From positions 1-45,652 of the forward strand of contig JAQGPC010000043.1 in NCBI GenBank assembly GCA_028293285.1: a stretch of DNA of 45,652 nt. The letters run 5' to 3'. This DNA comes from Pedosphaera sp. Lineage in GTDB: Bacteria > Verrucomicrobiota > Verrucomicrobiia > Limisphaerales > Pedosphaeraceae. Below are positions 31,721 through 41,488 of this stretch, piece by piece. The position numbers were made by a program, and so were the translations under genes. How positions within the stretch are numbered: position 1 is the stretch's first letter; the number at the start of each line of letters is the position of its first letter. The notes below the pieces were generated by a model. It saw only the letters and a program-made list of their open reading frames with translations. It did not search any database and was not told the DNA's origin.

Positions 31721-33049
31721 ATGAAAAATTCTGCATTTAATACCAAAGTCAGTCGTCGTCGCTTTTTGGCGGCGGCCGGAGCCGCAGTCGTTTTGCCGAG
31801 TATCATTCCAGCCAGCGCACTGGGACGCGGTGGCAAAACAGCGCCTTCGGAACGAATCACGATGGGAGTGGTGGGCTGGGGAATGCAAGGCCCTGGCAAC
31901 ACTGGTTCCTTTCTCGGTTTGCCTGACTGCCAGATAGTTGCAGCCTGCGATTTGGATAAGAACCATCTCGGACAAGCTGTTGACAAAATCAATGGTCATT
32001 ATGGAAACAAGGATTGCAAGGCCTACCATGATTTTCGCGAATTGATGGCGCGGAAGGATATTGACGCCGTGATGCTGGCCGTGCCGGATCATTGGCATGC
32101 GCTGGTTGCGGTGGAAGCCGCCAAGCATGGGAAAGATATTTACGGAGAGAAACCACTGGCACGAACCATCGCCGAGCAGCAGGCGATTGTGAAAGCGGTG
32201 GAGAAGAACAAGCGTATCTGGCAGACCGGTTCCTGGCAGCGTTCGACTCCGAATTTCCACAAGGGTGCTGAAATTGTGCGCAATGGGATGATTGGCAAGC
32301 TCACGCACGTGGAAGTCGGTCTGCCTGCCGGGCATAGTGATTTTGCGAAGACGGCTGGCGATATGCAGCCATCCGAGCCGCCATCGGAATTGGATTACGA
32401 CATGTGGATTGGCCCCTCGAAGATGGAGCAGTACATCAAGGCGCGCGTTCACATGAACTGGCGCTGGAATTATAACACGGGCGGCGGTCAGCTCCTTGAT
32501 TGGATCGGGCACCATGGGGACATCGCCCATTGGGGCATGGATTTTGATAATAATGGGCCGTCCGAGATTGAAGGGAAGGGAGAGTTTCCGCCGGCGGATG
32601 CAGTATGGAATACCTGCACCAAATATAAGATCGAGCTCAAATATCCCAACGATATTACGATGACAATTGCGGGCGGCTATCCAGAAATCAGGGGGGGCAC
32701 GAAATGGATCGGCACAAATGGCTGGGTGAGAGTGGACCGTGGAGTGTTTGAATCATCGAACGAAGATTGGAGAGATTTTAAGCAGCTTCCCGAAGATATG
32801 CGGAAGGTGAAGCTCTATGAGTCTTCTAATCATTTTAAAAATTTCATTGATTGTGTGAAGTCGCGCAAGCCAACGATCACCCCAGTCCAGACGGCGCATC
32901 ATTCAGCGATTCCCGGCCACCTGGCATTAATCTCAATGGTGGTCTGCCGCAAGATCAAGTGGGACGTAAAGAAAGAACGCATTCTGGGCGATAACGAAGC
33001 AAGCAAGTTGCTTACGCGCCCGTATCGCAAGCCTTGGAAGTCGGTATAA
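31721..33049 (+). CDS. Gfo/Idh/MocA-family oxidoreductase, twin-arginine exported
   Basis: 442 residues. Twin-arginine signal SRRRFLAAAGAAVVLPSIIP at 12-31. The NAD(P)-binding Rossmann starts at ITMGVVGWGMQGPG; the catalytic Lys is in GEKPLART (about 140). The C-terminal region has GGGQLLDWIGHHGDIAHWGMD. Such secreted oxidoreductases are numerous in Verrucomicrobia and Planctomycetes and act on sugars, probably with a bound cofactor. It is convergent with the Agl23 gene (6-base gap). Confidence 0.9.
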   Translation: MKNSAFNTKVSRRRFLAAAGAAVVLPSIIPASALGRGGKTAPSERITMGVVGWGMQGPGNTGSFLGLPDCQIVAACDLDKNHLGQAVDKINGHYGNKDCKAYHDFRELMARKDIDAVMLAVPDHWHALVAVEAAKHGKDIYGEKPLARTIAEQQAIVKAVEKNKRIWQTGSWQRSTPNFHKGAEIVRNGMIGKLTHVEVGLPAGHSDFAKTAGDMQPSEPPSELDYDMWIGPSKMEQYIKARVHMNWRWNYNTGGGQLLDWIGHHGDIAHWGMDFDNNGPSEIEGKGEFPPADAVWNTCTKYKIELKYPNDITMTIAGGYPEIRGGTKWIGTNGWVRVDRGVFESSNEDWRDFKQLPEDMRKVKLYESSNHFKNFIDCVKSRKPTITPVQTAHHSAIPGHLALISMVVCRKIKWDVKKERILGDNEASKLLTRPYRKPWKSV

Positions 33050-33055
33050 GCTGAT

Positions 33056-34615
33056 TCAAGGTTGTGAGGGATTTGGTTTGATGGCGCGCAGATAGTCGCG
33101 CCACAAATCAAGTTCCACATACAATTCAAAGAAAGTCTGTGGACGTAATTCGAACATGCCCACCATGAGGTGGGTTTTCTTTTCATCGAAACCTGCCTGA
33201 AATTGCGTCGAGACAATCATCACCGGCGCGAATGGATCGGTTGGCACTTCAGGCCACCAGCCAACATTGTTGAACTGGCGCAAATACCAGGGCAGGGGCC
33301 AGTAATTACTTTCGGGTGACATTACCTTGACGAGCATCTGGTATTTTTGTGGATGCGCCCGCGCGAGTGTATCCAGTTTGGCGACAAGGTTTAAGATATC
33401 CGGCGAAGTTTGAGCATAGACGTAAGGATTCCGTCGGTCGGCAGAATAGACAATGCCAGCTTGCCAGGCTTGGAAGGCAAGTTGAGCAGCGCCGGTCAGG
33501 AGGAGAATGCCAACGGCGACCTTCATCGTTCGCGGACGAACCCATTGCAGCAGGGCAGCGGCGCCGACTGCAGCTAATAGAATTGTCCCGTGCCAAAAGC
33601 TCAAGAGGCACCACGGAGTTTTATAGGAGAGCAGACTATAAATAGCCGTGAGTATGAGCGTGTAGAAAGCGAGGAAACGAACGAGGTTTGCATTGACGCC
33701 TACGAGGCCTCGACGCGTAAAAGCAACAACAAGGCCGATAATCGCGAGCAGGAGAATCAATGCTTCGCTGAAGACCGGGCCTTTATCGGGATGGAACCAA
33801 GCCAGGCGGGACAGATAAAAATTCCACGGATGAATATGAGGCGAAGCTCCGCCCGCACGATGCAGCCAGGGCAGATACGTGCGCACGGCATCCAGCGGCC
33901 CGCTGGCATTCGTAAAGAAAGAGGAGAAGAGAATGAAGGCGACCACGAGCCACACAGCGAGGGCGGCGAGGAGATGGGTGAAATTGAGTTTGAATTTTGT
34001 TGGAGCATCGCTGGCTTCAATGCGGCGCATCCAGATGTGATTCAGAACGAAAGCTGCGGAAATGGCGGCCAAGGTAAGAACAAAAGTTTCCTTGGTAGCC
34101 TGCATCAACCCGATGGCCGCGCCTGCGAGTAATGCCCAGCCAATTTTATGACTGCGTGTGTAGCGCCAACCCGCAACCAGCGCAAGAAAGGTGAAGAAGA
34201 CCAGCAACATCTCATGGATGTAGTAGCGACTGTAGAAAACCATTGCGGGCGAGATGGCAGTAAAAATGGCAGCGCAGATGGTGGCATTGCGACCCAAGCC
34301 ATCTGCAACGAGGGGCAGGAGAAGAATTAATCCAAGACCGAAGATGACGGTCACGACCCGAAACCGCGCATCGTCAAAATGCTGAAAATTCGGGACGCCA
34401 GTCAGCTTTCCCCATGCTTCAGTGAAATAGAGCAGCGAAGGGCCGTGATGTTCGTTGGGATCGTATTTATACGAACCATGTTCCCAAAGACCCTGAAATT
34501 TAATGGCGTTGACTGCCTCGTCATTATGGGCAGGCCGAATGCCAAGTTGCGGACAGCGCAACGCTAGTGCGGTTGCCAAGGCAACCAACAAACCCAGCGT
34601 AAGAGCCCGGCTCAT
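33056..34615 (-). CDS. Agl23-like membrane protein (TIGR03663 family)
   Basis: 519 residues, about 11 membrane helices. GT-C-like N-terminal motif AHNDEAVNAIKFQGL followed by HHGPSLLYF, where the acidic residue is expected to be catalytic. The family is described as flippase-associated and may transfer a sugar from a lipid carrier. Its start overlaps the stop of the discoidin gene upstream by 4 bases, so the two are probably made together. Confidence 0.85.
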   Translation of the reverse strand: MSRALTLGLLVALATALALRCPQLGIRPAHNDEAVNAIKFQGLWEHGSYKYDPNEHHGPSLLYFTEAWGKLTGVPNFQHFDDARFRVVTVIFGLGLILLLPLVADGLGRNATICAAIFTAISPAMVFYSRYYIHEMLLVFFTFLALVAGWRYTRSHKIGWALLAGAAIGLMQATKETFVLTLAAISAAFVLNHIWMRRIEASDAPTKFKLNFTHLLAALAVWLVVAFILFSSFFTNASGPLDAVRTYLPWLHRAGGASPHIHPWNFYLSRLAWFHPDKGPVFSEALILLLAIIGLVVAFTRRGLVGVNANLVRFLAFYTLILTAIYSLLSYKTPWCLLSFWHGTILLAAVGAAALLQWVRPRTMKVAVGILLLTGAAQLAFQAWQAGIVYSADRRNPYVYAQTSPDILNLVAKLDTLARAHPQKYQMLVKVMSPESNYWPLPWYLRQFNNVGWWPEVPTDPFAPVMIVSTQFQAGFDEKKTHLMVGMFELRPQTFFELYVELDLWRDYLRAIKPNPSQP

Positions 34616-35331
34616 TTTTGCGGCCGACCGTAAATTTCCACTTCCGTGTATTCGTTGAGCGAACTGTCGGTGTTGCCTTTCGAGTAGAGACGGATGTAGC
34701 GGATTTTCCCGCCTTTGGCATCAATCGTTTTGCCTTCGTTCGTTTCAAAATATTCACGGTCAGTGCCTACGCCCAGACCGGAACTGTTGTCCTGATCGTT
34801 ATTGAACAGGGTGTGAACATTTTTTGTAAATTCAGCATCGTCGGCGGTTTGGACGACAACATCATGATACACTTTCGGAGTGTCATGCGCGTGCCAGATA
34901 ACGAGCGCAAAAACTTCGTGTGTGCTGCCAAGGTCAAATTGAACCCAGCGTGTTCCTTTGCGCAACAGGACAACGGCGTTGTCATTGGCTTCCTTGTCGC
35001 CATCCGTAAGCTTGACGAGAACGCTCGGTGAGCTGTTCGTATCATTGGTGGTGATCTTCTTGCCGGGAGCGATGTTCTTCACATCCTTGGGAATCATCAG
35101 CGGCGGTTTGCCCTTGTCCGACGCGGGACCGACACTGGTGCCCGCCGGAGCATCTTTCGGAGTGCCGACGAACATTGCGGCCGGAAGTTTTGGTTTCAAC
35201 GCAACCAGATCTTCCGCGTCGATTTGAAAACCAAAGCCAAGAATAATAGTGAGGCCCAACAGCAGCGAGATGCAGCGCCGCGATGAACGGAAATTTGAAT
35301 TTGTTTCCGGATAAGCTTGTATAGGAATCAT
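34612..35331 (-). CDS. Exported discoidin (F5/8 type C) domain protein
   Basis: 239 residues from MIPIQAYPE (ATG 35329-35331). A membrane or signal segment CISLLLGLTIILGFGFQ lies near 25-41. The C-terminal half is a galactose-binding-like fold (WVQFDLGSTHEVFALVIWHAH, then IRYIRLYSKGNT and YTEVEIYGRP). It probably binds carbohydrate outside the cytoplasmic membrane. It is coupled to the Agl23-like gene. Confidence 0.82.
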   Translation of the reverse strand: MIPIQAYPETNSNFRSSRRCISLLLGLTIILGFGFQIDAEDLVALKPKLPAAMFVGTPKDAPAGTSVGPASDKGKPPLMIPKDVKNIAPGKKITTNDTNSSPSVLVKLTDGDKEANDNAVVLLRKGTRWVQFDLGSTHEVFALVIWHAHDTPKVYHDVVVQTADDAEFTKNVHTLFNNDQDNSSGLGVGTDREYFETNEGKTIDAKGGKIRYIRLYSKGNTDSSLNEYTEVEIYGRPQK

Positions 35332-35393
35332 GAAGTCATAATTAACCAAGCTGGAGCCGGAGACAAGCAGGATTGATAATGCTTAAATCCTCT

Positions 35394-38048
35394 CTAATCA
35401 TCATCGGCATCCTTTACGGTTATAGCCCAGGCTGGGTAGGCAGCTTGCGAACCTTTTTGAGCGTGCCAGATAATGCGGTTAAGCAAATCTTCCGGACAAC
35501 GATCCGGTTCCGCCAAAGGCAGTCGAGCAGAAGCGATGGCATAACGATATTGTAATGAATCCTTGATGGCGTGAGGTTCGGGATTCATCTGGTCGAGCGG
35601 AACAAGGTTGGGCGTGACATCGTAAGAGGTAAAATCAGGCTCATTTTGAAAGCAGGTGAACATGGGCGTGGCGGAGGCATCCATCTGGTTCATGGGAGGC
35701 AAGCCAAGAATCAACTCCATGGTGCGCATGAGACTGGTTTGATTGTAGTTGATGCTGATAACTGCATTCCGTTTGGTGTACGGACTGATCACGTAAGCCG
35801 TGGTGCGGTAACCACTGACATGATCCCAACCGGCTTGTGGATCATCTTCAACGGCGAAAATACAGGTGTCCTTCCAAAACTTGCTGTGACTAATGGCCTC
35901 GACAATTTGACCAAAGGCGAGGTCATTGGCTGCCACCATTGCCGCAGGGGTTGCGGTGCCGGGGCGAGTGCCGGTGGTATGATCGTTCGGCAAACAAATG
36001 ATACTGAGGTCGGGCATGGTGCCCTCCTTCTCAAACTGACGGAGCTCCTTGATGAATTGCGCAGCGCGAAAAGTGTCGGGGATGGAGAGATTCCAGCCAA
36101 TGGTGTTCGTCATCATATGGGGGCGAAGTGATTCGACTCCGGGCGTACAGCCAATCTCGATCTCCCCCTTTTGATTGACGAAATCGTCGTAAAAATCGCG
36201 AAATCTTGGGCGTCCACGGCCTTTGGGATTTTTCCATTCGGCATGGCCAAGAGTGTATTCGCCATAATCACGAAATGTCTTTCCATGTGCCAGCACATGA
36301 TCCCAAATAAAACCTGCAGGTGAATAAACTAAAGCATCGACGCCATCCTCGGTCATTCCATGGGTGTAGCTGCGGGGAAAACCTGCAAAAGACTTCTCCA
36401 TATAATCAGTGGCGAAGGCAGTATCGGTCCATTGGTGGCCGTCAGCGCTAAGGATGCCGGAGCAGTAAGTATTATCCAAAAGGACAAATTCACGAACGAG
36501 CTTGTGTTGGTTGGGAGTGATCTTCGCGCCGAAAACGCACAAGTCCGCATTTCCATTGCCTTCCTTAACATCACCCAGCACCTGATCATACGTGCGGTTT
36601 TCCTTGATGATATAGACGACATGTTTCAGAGGAGACGGTTCGCCCACACGCTCGGGGACAGGTTGAGGCGGACGATTGGGGCGCGCAGGTTTTTTAGCTT
36701 CCTGCATTACGGAGTCGCGATAATTGTGCAAAACAATTTCTGTCTGCCGGGCAAGTTCCTTTTTGTCCGGCACTGGAATAAGCGAGAGTGTGCCTACGCG
36801 GTCATGGCTGTTATATTTGGCCTGATCTTTAGGAAGTGTGCCTTTGATATTGGCGACATATAGCGTGGAACGTTTAGCGTCATGAATAATGGCTCCCGGG
36901 AACCAACCCGTGGGGATCAAACCGAGGAGCTTGGATTTGTCAGGCTGGAATGAAACTACCGCAACGGCATTTTGACTTCCGTTGCAAATATAAAGCATAT
37001 CGCCTCGAGTGTTAAAAGCCAGGGCATTGGGGCTGGCGCCAAAAAGATCGTTGGCATGCCAGCGGAGTGAGATGGTTTCAAGAACGCACTCTTTGTGCGA
37101 ATCAATGACGCAGACAGTATCGCTCCCCGCGTTGGCGACACAGAGGTAACGTCCATTCGGACTAAGCGCCATTGCGGAAGAATGGAGTCCAACCATGATC
37201 TCATTGCCGGGCTTGCCAAGCGCAAGATCAATGACGGACACAGAACCTTCGTTGGCAATGAAGCGGACTGGATCGACACGCACCGTGGTGCCGCGACCAG
37301 CGGGCCCGGTAACGCTCTTGGCATCGGGTCGCCGTCCGCCCCAGTTGCTCACGTAAGCTTTGGTTCCAACTAGAACCACATCGTAAGGGGCCACGCCGAC
37401 ATCAAAGAGCCGTAGAGTTTTCCCAGATTGAACGTCCACTTCCAACAGACGATTTGAAAGATTGAGCGCAACATAAATTTTTCGTCCATCTTTGGAAATG
37501 GCAAGACCGGCAGGAATATCCTTTTTGCGTCGCGGAGCATTGGCATCCGGCAATGGAATGGAACGCTGGCCGGTAACTTTATGATCCTTGCCAATGGCGA
37601 AGACTTTGACTGTGCCATTAACATCTGAAAGAAAGAGGCGCGAACCATCCGGGGAAAAGATCAGGCCGGTGTAGCTTGCCTTGGCCGCAGTGTCGGGATG
37701 AAGTATTTCAGTAGAAACCACATCTGGTTCTCCGGAACTGGAACTGGCTGGCAGGTGAACACGTTGAAGGATGGTGCCCTTCGTAGGATCAATCACCACT
37801 AATTCATGGGTGGTACCTGAAGTGACCAATAATTGTCCGTCCGGACTAAGTGCGGTGACTTGTGGTCGCATATCGGGAAGTTCCAGCTGAAGACCGGCTG
37901 GGGTGAGAAGTCGATTTACTGGAGTGAGCGCTTTGTTTGCGTCAAATCTTCCTACCTTTTCGAGATCCTCAACGGCGAACGAAATTCCAGAAGCAGCCAA
38001 CCAAATCGTCAGGAATGCTGCTAGTGCCATCAATTGCTTTTTAGTCAT
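35394..38048 (-). CDS. Fusion of a YncE-type beta-propeller and an alkaline-phosphatase-like domain
   Basis: 884 residues with an N-terminal signal peptide (LMALAAFLTIWLAASGISFA). Residues about 60-430 are a YncE-like propeller (DGRKIYVALNLSNRLLEVD, SPNGRYLCVANAGSDTVCV). Residues about 470-830 are a phosphoesterase of the alkaline phosphatase superfamily (VVYIIKENRTYDQVLGD, DNTYCSGILSADGHQWTDTA, SIICLPNDHTTG, EDDPQAGWDHVSGYRT). It should hydrolyse a phosphate ester outside the cytoplasm. This fusion is common in Verrucomicrobia. A 209-base gap with promoters for both directions separates it from the TPR-sulfotransferase. Confidence 0.9.
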   Translation of the reverse strand: MTKKQLMALAAFLTIWLAASGISFAVEDLEKVGRFDANKALTPVNRLLTPAGLQLELPDMRPQVTALSPDGQLLVTSGTTHELVVIDPTKGTILQRVHLPASSSSGEPDVVSTEILHPDTAAKASYTGLIFSPDGSRLFLSDVNGTVKVFAIGKDHKVTGQRSIPLPDANAPRRKKDIPAGLAISKDGRKIYVALNLSNRLLEVDVQSGKTLRLFDVGVAPYDVVLVGTKAYVSNWGGRRPDAKSVTGPAGRGTTVRVDPVRFIANEGSVSVIDLALGKPGNEIMVGLHSSAMALSPNGRYLCVANAGSDTVCVIDSHKECVLETISLRWHANDLFGASPNALAFNTRGDMLYICNGSQNAVAVVSFQPDKSKLLGLIPTGWFPGAIIHDAKRSTLYVANIKGTLPKDQAKYNSHDRVGTLSLIPVPDKKELARQTEIVLHNYRDSVMQEAKKPARPNRPPQPVPERVGEPSPLKHVVYIIKENRTYDQVLGDVKEGNGNADLCVFGAKITPNQHKLVREFVLLDNTYCSGILSADGHQWTDTAFATDYMEKSFAGFPRSYTHGMTEDGVDALVYSPAGFIWDHVLAHGKTFRDYGEYTLGHAEWKNPKGRGRPRFRDFYDDFVNQKGEIEIGCTPGVESLRPHMMTNTIGWNLSIPDTFRAAQFIKELRQFEKEGTMPDLSIICLPNDHTTGTRPGTATPAAMVAANDLAFGQIVEAISHSKFWKDTCIFAVEDDPQAGWDHVSGYRTTAYVISPYTKRNAVISINYNQTSLMRTMELILGLPPMNQMDASATPMFTCFQNEPDFTSYDVTPNLVPLDQMNPEPHAIKDSLQYRYAIASARLPLAEPDRCPEDLLNRIIWHAQKGSQAAYPAWAITVKDADDD

Positions 38049-38257
38049 GCGATAAAATTCCGAGTATTATGCTAATTTCTGATAATCCCAAGACCTGACG
38101 ACTTTTCGCAAGCATTCCTTCATGCTTGGGAGAACTTACTTGCCATCGTGAGAAATAAACTCTCACCTTCCAACCTGATTAAATGGCTTAACGAACCTGT
38201 AAGTCTTTGTTTAACAACCTAATCCGCTTTTCTCAACTGTAGGCACGCCAGTAGCTA

Positions 38258-39838
38258 ATGCGACCTAATGTTCATCCCCCTGTCGCAACAATGAAACTTC
38301 GTCCATTACTTTCCAAAGGCGCGCTGGCTCGAATGTTTGAAGACGCGAAGGAAGCTTCGCGACGGCAGGACTATCAAAAGACGATTCAAATTCTGGAGGG
38401 CGGCAGTCGACGGGATCCGGCCAATACCAAAGTTCTGTTGGATTTGGGACTGGTTAACGGCATGTGTTACAACTATTCCGCTGCGGAGAGCTGGTTTGAA
38501 AGGGCCATTCGCGTGTCAGCGCGAAGAACGGAAACTCTCATCATCTCCGGGCAACATTGCCAGCACTTTGGCCAGCATGAAATGGCAAAAAGTTATTTTC
38601 AACGCGCCTCGGAACAACGTGACGCCCCAGCGGAGGTTCTGGTCAATTTGGCAGAACTTTACGAACGACAACATCAGCTCAAAACCGCAGCAGAACTCAT
38701 TGAACGCGCAGTTCAGTTAAACCCGGCTTGCGAATTGGCCTTGCTTGCGCGCGCGCGAATGAATCGCCAGGTTGGACAGTTGGAGGCTGCCGAAACATTG
38801 CTACGTTCAATCCTCACCAAACCGAATGGTGATGTTTGGTTGCGCGCTCAAACGTGGTATGAACTCGGAGCCGTGCTGGATCGTCAGTCGCGTTACAATG
38901 AGGCCATGACTGTTTTTTTGGAAGCCAAGGCTTTGTTGCGCCCAAATGCCGGTGCGGCCACGGCAGCGTTGCAAGAGATGCAATTTCGGGTGAAAGAATT
39001 GGAACGAACTGTTTCGGAAAAGGTGCTGCAACGTTGGTTTCAAGCAGGCAAAGAACTACAGCCGCCACGGCCCTTGGCGCTGCTTTGTGGTCACCCGCGG
39101 TCGGGGACCACACTGCTGGAACAAGTGCTGGATTCGCATCCCGGAATCATTTCTGCGGAAGAAACGCCGGTGCTTCAGGAAGAAGCGTATATGCGGTTTC
39201 ACAACAGTCTTGTGGCCGACGCTTCAATGGTTTCGGTTTTGGAATCAACGCCGATTAGCCGCTTGAAAGAATTACGGGAAAATTACTTTCGTTTCACCGA
39301 GTCATTCATGGGTAAGGCAATTAATGGAAGGTTGCTGATTGATAAGAATCCTTCCCTCACTATTCTTATTCCGTTCATCATTCGTCTTTTCCCGGAGATA
39401 AAGTTTATGGTGGCTTTGCGTGACCCGCGCGATGTTTGCCTGAGTTGTTTTATGCAGCCCTTGCCTGTCAATCCCATCAGCTCGGCCTATCTGACGCTTG
39501 AGGAAACGGTGAAGGATTACGCCGTAACCATGAATTCCTGGCGTGCAATGGCGCCGAGGATGCAGAACCAGAATATCGAAGTTCGCTATGAAGACATGGT
39601 GGATGTTTTGGAACCTGTGGCGCGAAGGGTTCTGGGCTTTTTGGGGATGCCATGGGATCCGGATGTAATGAAGTTCAATGAGCATGCGCGGACGAAAACG
39701 GTGCGTTCACCGACGTATGCTGATGTAACCAAGCCAATTTATAAAGGCGCCGTAGGGCGTTGGCGGAATTACCAGAAATACCTTGAACGCCACATGGACA
39801 AATTGACGCCATTTATAGATGCGTATGGGAGCTGTTAG
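38258..39838 (+). CDS. TPR-containing sulfotransferase
   Basis: 526 residues from ATG 38258; an internal ATG at 38291 (MKLRPLL) is equally possible. The N-terminal 230 residues are TPR units (DYQKTIQILEGGSRRDPAN and so on). The sulfotransferase domain follows: PAPS 5'-phosphate loop CGHPRSGTTLLEQVLDSHP (about 278) and 3'-phosphate motif VALRDPRDVCLSCF (about 384). It transfers sulfate from PAPS to an unknown acceptor, perhaps a protein or polysaccharide held by the TPRs. Its stop overlaps the end of a minus-strand zinc-ribbon ORF. Confidence 0.9.
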   Translation: MRPNVHPPVATMKLRPLLSKGALARMFEDAKEASRRQDYQKTIQILEGGSRRDPANTKVLLDLGLVNGMCYNYSAAESWFERAIRVSARRTETLIISGQHCQHFGQHEMAKSYFQRASEQRDAPAEVLVNLAELYERQHQLKTAAELIERAVQLNPACELALLARARMNRQVGQLEAAETLLRSILTKPNGDVWLRAQTWYELGAVLDRQSRYNEAMTVFLEAKALLRPNAGAATAALQEMQFRVKELERTVSEKVLQRWFQAGKELQPPRPLALLCGHPRSGTTLLEQVLDSHPGIISAEETPVLQEEAYMRFHNSLVADASMVSVLESTPISRLKELRENYFRFTESFMGKAINGRLLIDKNPSLTILIPFIIRLFPEIKFMVALRDPRDVCLSCFMQPLPVNPISSAYLTLEETVKDYAVTMNSWRAMAPRMQNQNIEVRYEDMVDVLEPVARRVLGFLGMPWDPDVMKFNEHARTKTVRSPTYADVTKPIYKGAVGRWRNYQKYLERHMDKLTPFIDAYGSC

Positions 39839-40088
39839 AGATCGTCCTTATATACTTCCGAAATTGCGCAGAAGCTTTTTCTGCCGCTTCGAGTTTAGAG
39901 CGGAACTTTCCAGTATGAATCATCGCCTTGCAGAAGAGACAACTTACAATATCCTTCTCAAACCAATTAATCGGCTTCGTAATTTCCTTTTTGCATCACG
40001 GGCAGGGAATCTCAAAAGGTTCATTACTAAATAAGTTGCCCATAACTGCAACTGTGACCCCCAGAACCAAAAAGGCTGGCGGCATCAT
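39813..40088 (-). pseudogene. Zinc-ribbon protein ORF interrupted by one in-frame TGA
   Basis: Minus frame from ATG 40086-40088 to TAA 39813-39815, 91 codons with a TGA at codon 31 (39996-39998). Before it: a short helix (PAFLVLGVTVAVMG) and FEIPCP; after it: CKKEITKPINW, then SCLFCKAMIHTGKF and a basic helix. The two Cys pairs (CPxC and CLFC) form a treble-clef or ribbon with the TGA at the x position, where Trp is a common residue. I infer a decayed gene or a TGG-to-TGA change. Recoding as Trp or Sec cannot be excluded by eye. The last bases overlap the sulfotransferase gene. Confidence 0.45.
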
Positions 40089-40145
40089 TCGGATCACAAT
40101 TTTCCGGTCTGATTAAGAGGATGAGCAACCTGTAGGTACAAAAAA

Positions 40146-40221
40146 TGGGGTGGCCAACGGGATTCGAACCCGCAACAACAAGCTCCACAAGCTTGGACTC
40201 TACCATTGAGCTATGGCCACC
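40146..40221 (-). tRNA. tRNA-His (anticodon GTG), canonical
   Basis: 76 nt with G-1 and encoded CCA. Acceptor GTGGCCA/TGGCCAC, discriminator C, anticodon arm around CTTGTGG, T-arm GCGGG-TTCGAAT-CCCGT, D-loop AATGGTA with the GG pair. It serves as the normal reference for the altered tRNAs in this window. Confidence 0.95.
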
Positions 40222-40337
40222 AGCCGAACGTTAAAGTAATTTTCCGGGACGCCCCCGTCAAGCGCCGTCTCAGGCCTCGTTGGAGCCGCAGGTATCTGTT
40301 TGCTTTACGGAGGGGGTTTTTGGCCTAAACTTTACGC

Positions 40338-41444
40338 ATGATGACGCTTGAGTCCTGCCCTCTTTTCAGCCAGCTCAATCCTGGCGAATTGCAGGTATTG
40401 CAGCAAGCGGTGCAGGTGCGCACGTTCCCGCCAAACAAGGAAATTTTCACGGAAGGCGATACAGGGGATGGCGTTTACGTGGTGCAAAACGGCTTGGTTC
40501 AGATTTCCGTTTTGGTGCCGCAGGGAGCGCGGCATACCTTCTCCAAGGTGGGGCCGGGAGAAATTTTTGGCGAGATGGCTGTGCTGGAGAACAAGCCCCG
40601 CTCGGCCAGCGCGACGGCGGCACAGGAAACGACAGCTTATTTTATTCCCCGCGAAGTCATGTTAAAATTGGTAGAGAGTTCGCCGCAACTTTCCATGGCA
40701 TTGCTCCGGGAGATCAGCAATCGGCTCCGGGAATTCAACCGCCAGTATATCAGTGAGGTGCTGCAGCGGGAACGGTTGGCGTTGGTGGGAAGGTTTGCGC
40801 GGTCGATTGTGCATGATTTAAAGAATCCGCTGAATATCATCAGCATCACGGCCCAAATGGCCGGGATGGAAAAAAGCACGCCGGAATTACGACAGACGAC
40901 AAAGATGCGAATCGGCAAGCAAGTGGAGCGCATCAGTGAATTAGTGAATGAGATTCTGGAATTCACGCAGGGATCGCAGGTAACGTTCGTGTTGGCTCCG
41001 ACAGGTTACGATATGTTCATTGGGCAATTGATCGATGAGATCCGGTCAGAGATGGATTTGAAATCAGTAAAGGTGGAGTTAGAAATGCCGCCCCCTCCGG
41101 TAAAATTGCTATTGAATCCGAAACGGCTGCGACGGGTATTTTATAATTTGATGCACAACGCCACCGATGCGATGCCATCAGGCGGGAAGATCGCAATACG
41201 TTTTATCACGACCGGAACGGAAGTTGTGACGGAGATTGAGGACTCCGGCCCGGGGATTGCGCCGGAGATTGCGGATCACTTGTTTGACGCGTTTGCGACC
41301 TTTGGCAAGGCGCACGGAACAGGTCTCGGACTTTCCATCTGCAAAAAAATTGTAGAAGACCATCATGGGCGAATTTTCGCGCGCACGGAACTTGGCAGGG
41401 GCGCGGTATTTTCTTTCGCGTTGCCAATCCATGAAAACGCCTGA
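40338..41444 (+). CDS. Cyclic-nucleotide-binding sensor histidine kinase
   Basis: 368 residues, no membrane segment. N-terminal cNMP-binding domain (about 8-125; GEIFGEMAVLENKPRSASATA near 75), then a HisKA domain with the phospho-His in SIVHDLKNPLNII (about 155), and a HATPase: N box NLMHNATDAM, G1 DSGPGIAPE, G2 GTGLGLSICKKIVEDHHG. It is a soluble kinase that may sense a nucleotide. No response regulator lies beside it. mutL follows 44 bases later. Confidence 0.9.
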   Translation: MMTLESCPLFSQLNPGELQVLQQAVQVRTFPPNKEIFTEGDTGDGVYVVQNGLVQISVLVPQGARHTFSKVGPGEIFGEMAVLENKPRSASATAAQETTAYFIPREVMLKLVESSPQLSMALLREISNRLREFNRQYISEVLQRERLALVGRFARSIVHDLKNPLNIISITAQMAGMEKSTPELRQTTKMRIGKQVERISELVNEILEFTQGSQVTFVLAPTGYDMFIGQLIDEIRSEMDLKSVKVELEMPPPPVKLLLNPKRLRRVFYNLMHNATDAMPSGGKIAIRFITTGTEVVTEIEDSGPGIAPEIADHLFDAFATFGKAHGTGLGLSICKKIVEDHHGRIFARTELGRGAVFSFALPIHENA

Positions 41445-41488
41445 TAGCAAGCTGTTGGGTTAAGCCCAAGAATTTTTCGAGACTTAGC

